A stretch of 10,456 bases of DNA from DATFLK01 sp035267815 (lineage in GTDB: Bacteria; Pseudomonadota; Zetaproteobacteria; Mariprofundales; Mariprofundaceae), in contig DATFLK010000119.1 of NCBI GenBank assembly GCA_035267815.1, positions 1-10,456 on the forward strand, given 5' to 3'. Every line of letters starts with the position of its first letter. The stretch's first letter is position 1. Of this stretch, positions 1 to 7,263 are shown piece by piece. Under the pieces are notes generated by a model that had not been told where the DNA came from, made no database searches, and worked only from the letters and a program-made list of their open reading frames with translations. Made by a program: the position numbers and the translations under genes.

Positions 1-132
1 TGTTCAGACAATGGCCAGCATCCGCTTGTATACATTAACCTGAAGGATGGCAAGGGACGATGCCAGTATTGCGGTCAGGCCTTTGTCTATGTCGACAATG
101 ACTCGCGCGACAAGGAGCAGGAGGCGGCCTGA
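1..132 (+). CDS. CHCC-type zinc-finger protein, 3' end only
   Basis: This is the 3' part of a gene that begins left of the window; 43 codons and a TGA stop are visible. The fragment holds a complete CHCC zinc-binding pattern: Cys at visible residue 1, His at 7, then a C-x2-C pair at 21 and 24, set in the typical context HPLVYINLKDG...CQYCGQ. This matches the zf-CHCC family of short (about 60-70 aa) bacterial proteins related to the C-terminal zinc domain of the mitochondrial complex I subunit NDUFS6. The role of the stand-alone bacterial proteins is not established. The tail after the domain is acidic and polar. It converges with rlmB; the two stop codons are only 3 bases apart. The 5' end and start codon are not visible. 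Confidence 0.8.
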   Translation, partial: CSDNGQHPLVYINLKDGKGRCQYCGQAFVYVDNDSRDKEQEAA

Positions 133-135
133 CGC

Positions 136-870
136 CTAGCGCCCCCGTCGGCGCACCATCTCGAACAGGGCGACGCCCGTCGCCACCGACACATTCAGCG
201 ACTCCACGCGACCCGGCATGGGAATACGCACCAGATGGTCGCAACTGTCGCGCACCAGTCGGCGCAACCCCTTGCCTTCACCACCCATCACCATGCCAAC
301 CGCACCATCGAGCCGGGCATCGTAGAGCGAATCCTGCGCCTCGCCGGCCAGCCCGACGATCCAGAACCCCTTCTCCTGCAGTGCCTGGATGGTACGAACC
401 AGATTGGTAACCCGCATCACCGGCAATCGCGACAGCGCCCCGCAGGCGCTCTTGGCCACCACCGGCGAGCCCAGATCGGCGGCATGATCCTTGGGGATCA
501 CCACGCCCGCACAACCGGCCGCCTCGGCCGTGCGGATGCAGGCACCGAGATTGTGCGGATCGGTCACCTGATCGAGCAGCAACACCATCGGCGCCGCCGC
601 GATATCGACCGACTCGATCCACTCATTAAAAGAGAGCACCGGCCCGTCTGCCGCTACCTCCGCCACCACACCCTGATGCGACACGCCGCCGGCCTGTCGC
701 TGCAATGCCGCCTTCGGTACGAATGAGACCCTGACCCCCGCCTTGCGAGCCAGGTGCACCAGCTCGTTCAACCTGGGGTGCTGCCTCCCCTTTTCGACCA
801 GCAGCGTCTCGAGGGCCTCGCTCGCCTCCAGCGCATGCTTCACCGCATGAATGCCCGCCAATACCTTCAT
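136..870 (-). CDS. rlmB: 23S rRNA (guanosine-2'-O-)-methyltransferase RlmB
   Basis: This 244-aa protein is a SpoU/TrmH-type SPOUT methyltransferase. RlmB methylates the 2'-OH of G2251 (E. coli numbering) in the peptidyl-transferase loop of 23S rRNA, using S-adenosylmethionine. The three family motifs are all present: DPHNLGACIRTAEA at about residues 104-117, GMVMGGEGKGLR at 192-203, and IPMPGRVESLNVSVA at 216-230. The N-terminal part (about 1-75, starting GIHAVKHAL) matches the L30e-like substrate-binding domain. The length equals that of E. coli RlmB (243 aa). AGGAG lies just upstream of the ATG, supporting this start. It is the last gene of a minus-strand set with radC and the DHH gene, 21 bases after the DHH stop, so co-transcription is likely. 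Other SpoU paralogues such as TrmH have different lengths and N-termini, so RlmB is the best call. Confidence 0.95.
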   Translation of the reverse strand: MKVLAGIHAVKHALEASEALETLLVEKGRQHPRLNELVHLARKAGVRVSFVPKAALQRQAGGVSHQGVVAEVAADGPVLSFNEWIESVDIAAAPMVLLLDQVTDPHNLGACIRTAEAAGCAGVVIPKDHAADLGSPVVAKSACGALSRLPVMRVTNLVRTIQALQEKGFWIVGLAGEAQDSLYDARLDGAVGMVMGGEGKGLRRLVRDSCDHLVRIPMPGRVESLNVSVATGVALFEMVRRRGR

Positions 871-891
871 TCCATCTCCTGTCGGTCGATT

Positions 892-1851
892 CTAACGCCG
901 GTACTGCGACCTGAAAGCCGTGACGAACACCTCCAGATGATCGGCCGGGAGGTCGTTGATGCCGGCCGCCGCCTTGCGCCCACCACCGGTCGGAAAGCGC
1001 TTGCAGAGATCGTCCGCGCCCGTCTTGCGGTTCAGGGGCGCGCGCACGCTGATGCGGTAGCCACCATCCGGCAGCTCGGTCAGCAGCGCATGCGCCCGGT
1101 CGGGCGCGGCACGCGCCAGCTCGTTGGCGAAGACCCCCGAGGCCCGCCGGCTCCAGGGGGCATCGGGCTGAATATAGAGGGCGATCGCATCCTCCTCGAT
1201 CTCGGGCGAAAGCTTGCGCGCCTCATTCATGTCCGACCGAAAGCCGGCGTCGAGAAGACGATACGCATCGTCCTCGGCCATGAAGGCAAACGGATCGGCA
1301 TAGGGATGGATCGCCCGGTAAAGATCGGCCGGATGCATGTGCAGGTCATCCAGCGTGACGCCGTAGCCGTTGTAGTTGATCAGTTCGCCCAAGTAGCAGA
1401 GCTGATCGAGTTGCGTCTGCTCCAGCTCCAAAGGCAGCGCCGCTGACCGTGCCGAGGCGTGCAGATTATCGCCGAAGGCCGCCGTCACCGCCCAGGAGAG
1501 ATACGCGCCCTGCAGATCATCGTTGACCAAGAGGCTCGTGCAAACCTCGGCTCGCGTGTCGATATGCACCGAGAGGTTGGCATGTTCGGGAATCTCGCCG
1601 GCGAAGTGGTGATCGACATATCGCACCGCGGCGCCGGCATCGAGTAGCCGAACCAGGCCATCGCGATTCTTGTCGAGCGAGATATCGAGCACGGTCACCA
1701 CATCACCCCTCTTCGCCTGCACCCGTTCCAGCAGCGCGATATCTCGTTTCACGCCGGTCACCAGTTGCGCCTCGCGCGGCTCGGCCAGCCGCAACTGGTG
1801 CAGCGCGCAGATACCGTCGGCATCGCCGTTGAAGACATCAAAAAAAGCCAT
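892..1851 (-). CDS. DHH-family phosphoesterase-like protein
   Basis: This 319-aa protein has the order of motifs seen in DHH/DHHA1 phosphoesterases (the RecJ, NrnA and pyrophosphatase superfamily). They are FNGDADG with metal-ligand aspartates D10 and D12 near the N-terminus, D56 in VLDIS, the eponymous D80-H81-H82 in RYVDHHFAGE, and a C-terminal GGGRKAAAGI at 289-298. The last corresponds to the GGGH substrate-binding loop of DHHA1, but with Arg in place of His. Members usually hydrolyse phosphodiester bonds in short nucleic acids or nucleotides with Mn2+; the substrate here cannot be told. A good Shine-Dalgarno (GGAGGG) lies right before the ATG. It sits between radC (33-base gap) and rlmB (21-base gap), so it is probably part of their operon. 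No signal peptide or membrane segment is seen, so it should be cytoplasmic. Family assignment is firm; specific function is unknown. Confidence 0.85.
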   Translation of the reverse strand: MAFFDVFNGDADGICALHQLRLAEPREAQLVTGVKRDIALLERVQAKRGDVVTVLDISLDKNRDGLVRLLDAGAAVRYVDHHFAGEIPEHANLSVHIDTRAEVCTSLLVNDDLQGAYLSWAVTAAFGDNLHASARSAALPLELEQTQLDQLCYLGELINYNGYGVTLDDLHMHPADLYRAIHPYADPFAFMAEDDAYRLLDAGFRSDMNEARKLSPEIEEDAIALYIQPDAPWSRRASGVFANELARAAPDRAHALLTELPDGGYRISVRAPLNRKTGADDLCKRFPTGGGRKAAAGINDLPADHLEVFVTAFRSQYRR

Positions 1852-1884
1852 TCACCCTCCCGATCCGATCCTCCCCTGCCGGCA

Positions 1885-2559
1885 TCAGAACCATCCGTGC
1901 TCCTTGAAAGAGACCACATCCTTGTCCGCCAGCAGGAAGTGATCCAGCACCTTGATATCCAGCGGAGCGCAGGCCTCGACCATGCGGCGGGTCAGGGCGA
2001 TATCGTCATTGCTGGCGCGCGCCGTACCGCCCGGATGGTTGTGAAACAGGATCAATCCCTTGGCATCGAGCTCCAGGGCCCGCATCATGACATTGCGCGG
2101 ATAGACCGCCGCGCGATCCATCGCCTCCTCGGAGAGGATCTGCGTGGCGATATGGCGATGCTGCTGATCGGTGAAGATCGCACCGAAACACTCCATGCCC
2201 CTTCCCTGCACCAGAAACCGCAGATGCGACTTGACCTTGTCGGGCCGGTCGAACACCGACTTGCCGGGAAGATCGCTGGCAAGGTAGCGCAGTTCGACCT
2301 GCCGGACCACCGTGAGAAACACCGCCCCCTTCTCGCCCAACCCCTCGATCTGCTTGAGTTCCGACACCGGCGCATCGAACACCCCGGCCAGCGTACCGAA
2401 GACAGCCAGCAGCCGCTTGGCGATCGGCTTGACGTCGACACGCGGCACCGCGTAGGTCAGCAAAAGCTCCAGCACCTCATAATCGTGAAATCCGTCGAAA
2501 CCGCCGACGGCGAAGCGCGCCCTCAACCGTTCCCTGTGTCCCTTGACCTGATCATTCAC
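1885..2559 (-). CDS. radC: RadC family JAB/MPN-domain protein
   Basis: From the GTG at 2559 the product is 224 aa, close to the usual RadC length (about 220-230). An N-terminal helix-hairpin-helix part (IEGLGEKGA at about 71-79) precedes a JAB/MPN metalloprotease-like domain. That domain has the metal motif H173-N-H175 followed by S183 and D186 (the HxH-x7-S-x2-D pattern), then DHFLLAD. RadC was once linked to DNA repair; its biochemical role remains unclear. An open frame continues upstream to 2718 on this strand, but those 53 residues do not resemble RadC and would run into the start of the divergent glutamate dehydrogenase gene. The GTG has an AAGGGGGG purine stretch about 6 bases upstream, which decides the start. 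It is the first gene of the minus-strand set continuing into the DHH gene and rlmB. Confidence 0.92.
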   Translation of the reverse strand: MNDQVKGHRERLRARFAVGGFDGFHDYEVLELLLTYAVPRVDVKPIAKRLLAVFGTLAGVFDAPVSELKQIEGLGEKGAVFLTVVRQVELRYLASDLPGKSVFDRPDKVKSHLRFLVQGRGMECFGAIFTDQQHRHIATQILSEEAMDRAAVYPRNVMMRALELDAKGLILFHNHPGGTARASNDDIALTRRMVEACAPLDIKVLDHFLLADKDVVSFKEHGWF

Positions 2560-2696
2560 CGCTGCGCCCCCCTTGCCTCGGACAGTGCCAGGCCGGACAT
2601 TCCTGAATACACGCCATTTTAGCCTATCCGGGTTATTGCGATCCACCGGATTCTGCAATACCGTCGGGCCATGAAACGCAGGGGAGACATCCATCC
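2560..2696. promoter_or_regulatory. Divergent intergenic region, radC / glutamate dehydrogenase
   Basis: These 137 bases lie between two divergent starts and must hold promoters for both. On the minus strand TAAAAT (complement of 2616-2621) is a plausible -10 for radC, but no good -35 lies at the right distance. On the plus strand TTGCGA (2636-2641) resembles a -35, but the best match for a -10 (AATACC, about 2657-2662) is poor. Promoter placement is therefore weak. The glutamate dehydrogenase ribosome binding site AGGGGAG is at about 2680-2686. Confidence 0.4.
2634..2660. repeat. Nested inverted repeat upstream of the glutamate dehydrogenase gene
   Basis: The outer arms TATTGC (2634-2639) and GCAATA (2655-2660) enclose inner arms ATCC (2641-2644) and GGAT (2648-2651), with centres within one base of each other. 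Together they make a 10-bp imperfect dyad with a small asymmetric internal loop. It lies 36-63 bases before the glutamate dehydrogenase ATG. It could be a regulator-binding site or a 5' leader hairpin; the sequence does not decide which. Confidence 0.45.
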
Positions 2697-5600
2697 ATGA
2701 ATGTCGAACATCGCACACGAGACCTACGCCGACAACTCATCGACCTTCTCGATCAGGTTCGCAAGGAGTCCGGTCTCGAACCTCCCCCGCCGCGCATCGC
2801 CGCCTCGCTGACCCACGACTTCCTCGACCTGCTCAGGGATCCTCATCACAAGAGCATCGGACTGCGTTGGCGTCTGGTCACCCATGCCCATCTGCACCGC
2901 CACATCTTCTGCATCCGCTGTCCCGATCAGGCCTTCTACCTCGATGCCATCAAGGGCTACTTTCTGCGCCGCAATATTCAGCCGCTCGAACGGCATATCC
3001 TGATCGCGCGCATAACAGAGGGTCAGGATGGTTACACACTGACGCGGGGAGCCGCAAACAAGAGCCAGAACGCCAACTTCATGCTGATCACCCTGCATAT
3101 ATCCGCCACTCTCCTGCCCCACGGGCGCCAACTGGCCGGGGACCTGAAGGCGCTCCTGCACGCGGTGGAGCTCTCCGTGAACGACTTTCCCGCCATGCAT
3201 GCGACCGTGGAGCAGTGCGCCCAGAAGCTCAGGGCGGACTCGTCCGAAGCTGCCGCACTGCTGCGCTGGATGAACAAGGACAAGTACATCTACCACGGCA
3301 TGCAGCGGCACGAAAAAAGGTGGGGGCTTCTTAGAAACAAACGCACGACCGAAAGCATCATCAAGGGATTCCGCGAGGAGATCGAGCAGCTTCCGACGCC
3401 CCGCGAACCAGGTCTGGAGTGGCTCCACCTGCACGCCCCCCAGCACCACGCCTACAGCACCGTCAACATGGAGTGCGTCCGCATCTGCTGGCGCGAAGGC
3501 AAACGGCTCGCCTCCCTAGTCCTACTCGGTCACTTCTCGCGCAACGCGCGCCACGCCAATGCCAGCTATATCCCGCTTCTGCGCACCTACTGGGAGAGCC
3601 TTCTCGCCCAGCCGCTGCTCAGACAGTCGGCCTTCTACCGTCGCGAGATTCGCACGATATTCGACCGCCTGCCCAAGCCACTGCTTCTCTCTGTGCCCGC
3701 CATGGAGCTGCTGGAACCGATGGTAGAGATCGCCAACCTGACCGGCCCGACGCAGACGCATACCGCCCTCTTCCGGCCCGGCCCCGATGGCCTACACCTG
3801 TTGCTGGCCGCCATGCCCGCGGACCGCTTCGGACCCAATGTACTAAACCGCATCTTCAGGCATCTGCGCGATATCGGCATCACCGAGCATGCCTACCAGG
3901 ATTTCAGCATCGGCGGTCACCGCCTGCTGCTGATCGCCTGCACCTGCAAGGGAAAGCGAGGCAATATCGAAAAAGTGGCCCAAGCGGTGCAGGAGGCGGT
4001 GCTGTTCTGGAAGGATGCGGCGCGGGCGGAGATTCTCGGGCACGCCGGAGAGCTCGACATACCGGCAGCGCTGGCCGAGCTGGAGCAGCTCCCCTTCCTC
4101 TACCAGAATCTTTTCCCCCCCGAACGTCTCATCGACCACATGAAGGCACGCGACTGGGTCATCGAGCACGGGCGCATCCATGTCAGGGCCCGCAACCTCG
4201 ACAAAGGGGTCGAACTCGACATCTTCTCGCCCGCGCCACTGCCGCTGGGCGAACTGGTCGCCACCGTACAGGGATTCGGACTGGTGGCGCAGCAGGAGGA
4301 GGTGGTCTCGCTGGAGAAGGATCACCGGAAGGTGCACCTCAGCAATCTTTACTGCACCACCAGGCGCACTCCGCACCCCGAGGATATCGGACGCCTGACG
4401 CTGGGGCTGGACCGGGTACTCAACGGCGAGGCGGATGACGAATCCGCCAATGCGCTGGTCCTGACGGCCGGCCTCGATATCCAGCAGGTGACGGTCATCA
4501 TCGCGCTGCGCAATCACCTAGTCCAGCTGCTTGCCGACGCCGCTCCGACACCGCTGACCAACATGCTCCGCCACCATCCGGCGGCCACGGCCAAGCTCTA
4601 CCGCATGTTCGAGGCCAGGCACCGCGCTGCCATGCCGGAGAATTACGAGGAACAGGCGAAACAGGAGTTCGAGAAGGCGCTGGAAGGGGTCAAAAACCTC
4701 ACCGATGACCGCTGGTTCCGCGCCCTGGCCGAACTGGTCCACGCAGGGGTGCGCACCAACGCCTATGCACGCAACCCCTGGGAGCCCGTTGCCATCAAGA
4801 TCGACCCGCACCTGCTGAGCTACACCCCCAAGCCGGTACCCTATCGGGAGATCTTCGTCCATGGCGTCCATGTGGAGGGGGTTCACCTGCGTGGCGGTCC
4901 GATCGCCCGCGGCGGCCTGCGCTTCTCGGACCGCCTCTCCGACTTCCGCACCGAAGTGCTGGAGCTGATGGCCACCCAGGTCACGAAAAACAGTCTCATC
5001 GTTCCGACCGGAGCGAAGGGAGGCTTCATCGTGCGGCGCGGTAAACAGCGGAGTGAACCCTTCGTACAGGAACAGTACCGCGCCTTCATCCGCGCCCTGC
5101 TCTCCCTGACCGACAACATGGTGCGGGGTGAATTCGCCCCGCCCGCCGGCATCCGCATCCCGCAGGAGGACCTGGACGACGCCTATCTGGTGGTGGCTGC
5201 GGACAAGGGCACGGCACGCTACTCCGACAGCGCCAACGAGGAGGCCCGCCTGGCCGGCTTCTGGCTGGATGACGCCTTTGCCAGCGGTGGCAGGCACGGC
5301 TACGACCACAAGGCCGTCGGCATCACCGCACGCGGCGCCTGGGTTTGTGCCGCCTACCAATTCCATACCATCGGCATTGACGCATGGAGCGACCCGATCT
5401 CAGCGGTCGCCATCGGCGACATGAGCGGCGATGTCTTCGGCAACGGCATGCTGCTCAACCCCAACATCCGGCTGCTCGGCGCCTTCAACCACAAACACAT
5501 CTTCCTCGACCCGGACCCCGATCCAGTCCGGACCCATGCCGAACGCCAGCGACTGTTCGACAATACCCTCGGTTGGGATCACTACGATCCGGACTGCATC

Positions 5601-7253
5601 AGCAAGGGTGGAGGTGTATTCGACCGCAGCGCCAAACGCATCGCCATCTCCAAGGAGATGCAGCAGGCACTCGATGTGGAATCCGCCTCGCTGTCGGGCG
5701 AGGCGCTGATCCGGGCGCTGCTGACCGCCCCGGTCGACCTTCTCTATAACGGCGGCATCGGCACCTACGTCAAGGAGTCCAGCGAACCGGACAGCGAGGT
5801 ACGCGACCCGACCAACAACAGCGTCCGCGTCACCGGCGACGAGTTGCGCTGCAGAGTCGTGTGCGAGGGTGGTAACCTCGGCTTTACCCAGAAAGGACGC
5901 TTGCAGTATGCAGGGAAAGGCGGCCTAATCAACACGGACGCGATCGACAATTCGGCTGGTGTCGACATGTCCGACCATGAGGTCAATCTCAAAATCCTCT
6001 TTGCCACCATCTCTCCACCGCTGCCGCTGCATCGCCGCAACCGAATCCTTAAAAGCATGACGGACGAGATCACGCAGCAATGCTTGGAAGACAACCTCGC
6101 CCAGTCCCGGGCACTGAGCCTGGCCGAGATGGAGATCGAGGCGCATACCCAGCGCATACGCCGCCTCCGAGACAAGCTTGTCTCGGAGGGGCGCATTGAC
6201 CCCCAGACCGACCCCTACATGGACGATAATGACACGCTGTCGCGACGACCACAGCTGGCGGTACTACTGGGCCACGAAAAAAACCGGGTGCATGAATGCC
6301 TCTCCGAGTGCTGCCCCGAACACGCCTACTGTTTCCGGCAGGAGCTGCTGCACGGCTACTTCCCCGCTCGCCTGAGACGGCGTTTCGGCGACGCCATCGA
6401 CAGCCATCCGCTGGCCGACGATATCGTGCATACGATGGCGGCCAACCATGTTCTCAACCATATCGGCCTAGGGGCGATTCACCACCTGGAGACCATGCTC
6501 GACATGCCGACCGAGGCGATTGTACTGTCCCTGCTGGCCGCCGAATTCATCCTCGATATCGACCAACTCCGGCAAGCGATCTGGCGAGAGACGCATGATG
6601 CGACCGTCGCACTTCGCCTGCAGCGCTCCCTGCAGGAGCACCTGATCTGGTTCACCGAGGATCTGTTGCGTCTTGTCTCGGCCGCGGAGATGGATCGGGA
6701 GTGGCTCATAAAGCAGCGCAACAGCCTACGCCATTTCCGCCATTCACTGACGACACAGAGCGTCGCGGGGGTGGAAACCAACCGCTACCTGACTAGCCTG
6801 AAGGATGCCGGGCAAGCTGGCATGTCGCCCCAGCATGCGGCCCATCTCGCCGCCATGCCCGAATTGACGCAAACTGCCGTAGCGCTTCACCTGAGCAGCC
6901 AGATCGGCCAGCCCATGAAACGCTGCCTCAAGGTCAACCAGATCTGCCAATACCTGCTGCCGCTGGGAGAGGCGGAAACGGCGCTGCGGAGTCCGGCATG
7001 GGATGAAGGAGGCGCGCATGAACTGCGGCGCGAATGGCTGCACAGACTGACACAGCTGAAGAGCAGTGCGGTGAAACGCCTCGCCGAATCGGGAGCACGC
7101 AACCTGACCACGACCGGGGAGTCGATCTGGCAGTCACACCGCCACTGGCAAACGCTGCAGGAGATGCGTCATCAGCTCCATCGGGACCAACTCGACCGCA
7201 TGACGTTCCTGCTACTCCTCACCCGTCTCGAATCCCTGATCGAGGAGAGCTGA
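2697..7253 (+). CDS. gdhB: Large NAD-specific glutamate dehydrogenase
   Basis: This 1518-aa protein belongs to the large (GDH-180 type) NAD-dependent glutamate dehydrogenases, which deaminate glutamate to 2-oxoglutarate and ammonia, usually in catabolism. The N-terminal half is divergent and contains ACT-like stretches at about 350-430 and 510-560. The catalytic region is well conserved: VEGVHLRGGPIARGGLRFSD at about 726-745, TKNSLIVPTGAKGG at 763-776 with the expected lysines K764 and K774, DMSGDVFGNGML, NGGIGTYVK at 1018-1026, EGGNLGFTQ at 1057-1065, and NTDAIDNSAGVDMSDHEVN after it. The rest to the C-terminus is the helical domain of the family. Members are usually around 1600 aa, so this one is slightly short, mostly at the N-terminus. 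AGGGGAG precedes the ATG by about 10 bases. It is a single-gene unit, divergent from radC and convergent with the nucleotidyltransferase gene. The frame is intact throughout. Confidence 0.95.
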   Translation: MNVEHRTRDLRRQLIDLLDQVRKESGLEPPPPRIAASLTHDFLDLLRDPHHKSIGLRWRLVTHAHLHRHIFCIRCPDQAFYLDAIKGYFLRRNIQPLERHILIARITEGQDGYTLTRGAANKSQNANFMLITLHISATLLPHGRQLAGDLKALLHAVELSVNDFPAMHATVEQCAQKLRADSSEAAALLRWMNKDKYIYHGMQRHEKRWGLLRNKRTTESIIKGFREEIEQLPTPREPGLEWLHLHAPQHHAYSTVNMECVRICWREGKRLASLVLLGHFSRNARHANASYIPLLRTYWESLLAQPLLRQSAFYRREIRTIFDRLPKPLLLSVPAMELLEPMVEIANLTGPTQTHTALFRPGPDGLHLLLAAMPADRFGPNVLNRIFRHLRDIGITEHAYQDFSIGGHRLLLIACTCKGKRGNIEKVAQAVQEAVLFWKDAARAEILGHAGELDIPAALAELEQLPFLYQNLFPPERLIDHMKARDWVIEHGRIHVRARNLDKGVELDIFSPAPLPLGELVATVQGFGLVAQQEEVVSLEKDHRKVHLSNLYCTTRRTPHPEDIGRLTLGLDRVLNGEADDESANALVLTAGLDIQQVTVIIALRNHLVQLLADAAPTPLTNMLRHHPAATAKLYRMFEARHRAAMPENYEEQAKQEFEKALEGVKNLTDDRWFRALAELVHAGVRTNAYARNPWEPVAIKIDPHLLSYTPKPVPYREIFVHGVHVEGVHLRGGPIARGGLRFSDRLSDFRTEVLELMATQVTKNSLIVPTGAKGGFIVRRGKQRSEPFVQEQYRAFIRALLSLTDNMVRGEFAPPAGIRIPQEDLDDAYLVVAADKGTARYSDSANEEARLAGFWLDDAFASGGRHGYDHKAVGITARGAWVCAAYQFHTIGIDAWSDPISAVAIGDMSGDVFGNGMLLNPNIRLLGAFNHKHIFLDPDPDPVRTHAERQRLFDNTLGWDHYDPDCISKGGGVFDRSAKRIAISKEMQQALDVESASLSGEALIRALLTAPVDLLYNGGIGTYVKESSEPDSEVRDPTNNSVRVTGDELRCRVVCEGGNLGFTQKGRLQYAGKGGLINTDAIDNSAGVDMSDHEVNLKILFATISPPLPLHRRNRILKSMTDEITQQCLEDNLAQSRALSLAEMEIEAHTQRIRRLRDKLVSEGRIDPQTDPYMDDNDTLSRRPQLAVLLGHEKNRVHECLSECCPEHAYCFRQELLHGYFPARLRRRFGDAIDSHPLADDIVHTMAANHVLNHIGLGAIHHLETMLDMPTEAIVLSLLAAEFILDIDQLRQAIWRETHDATVALRLQRSLQEHLIWFTEDLLRLVSAAEMDREWLIKQRNSLRHFRHSLTTQSVAGVETNRYLTSLKDAGQAGMSPQHAAHLAAMPELTQTAVALHLSSQIGQPMKRCLKVNQICQYLLPLGEAETALRSPAWDEGGAHELRREWLHRLTQLKSSAVKRLAESGARNLTTTGESIWQSHRHWQTLQEMRHQLHRDQLDRMTFLLLLTRLESLIEES
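6164..6189. repeat. Perfect 26-base palindrome inside the glutamate dehydrogenase gene
   Basis: The arm CCTCCGAGACAAG (6164-6176) is followed without spacer by its exact reverse complement CTTGTCTCGGAGG (6177-6189), centred on AAGCTT. It encodes the stretch around LRDKLVSEG (from residue 1157) between the catalytic region and the C-terminal helical domain. It could form a hairpin in mRNA or a cruciform in DNA, or serve as a dimer-protein site. No run of T follows, so it is not an intrinsic terminator. Confidence 0.8.
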
Positions 7254-7263
7254 ACCGCTCTCC
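7244..7263. terminator. Hairpin between convergent genes, possible bidirectional terminator
   Basis: GGAGAGC (7244-7250) and GCTCTCC (7257-7263) form a perfect 7-bp stem around a 6-base loop that contains the glutamate dehydrogenase TGA stop. The stop codon of the opposing nucleotidyltransferase gene starts at the next base (7264-7266). Its position fits a shared terminator for the two convergent genes. Neither strand has a clear T-tract after the stem, so efficient intrinsic termination is uncertain. Confidence 0.45.

Noticed and set aside
139..154. GCGCC/GGCGC hairpin as a terminator between the zinc-finger gene and rlmB
   Set aside because: The stem is only 5 bp, lies in rlmB coding sequence, and no T-tract follows; such stems are common in GC-rich DNA.
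1765..2622. 285-codon open frame on the + strand opposite radC and the DHH gene
   Set aside because: It lies antisense to two well-recognised genes, its translation is rich in Arg/His/Gln with no family features, and it is a product of high GC codon bias.
2560..2718. Upstream extension of radC by 53 codons to an ATG
   Set aside because: The extra residues do not resemble RadC, they would overlap the divergent gene, and the GTG at 2559 has a good ribosome binding site and gives the normal length.
3419..4438. 339-codon open frame on the + strand inside the glutamate dehydrogenase gene
   Set aside because: It is out of frame with a conserved, intact gene and its Pro/Ala/Arg-rich translation has no recognisable domain.
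4518..5366. 282-codon open frame on the minus strand inside the glutamate dehydrogenase gene
   Set aside because: It is antisense to the most conserved catalytic region, so it is a mirror of that frame's codon use and not a gene.
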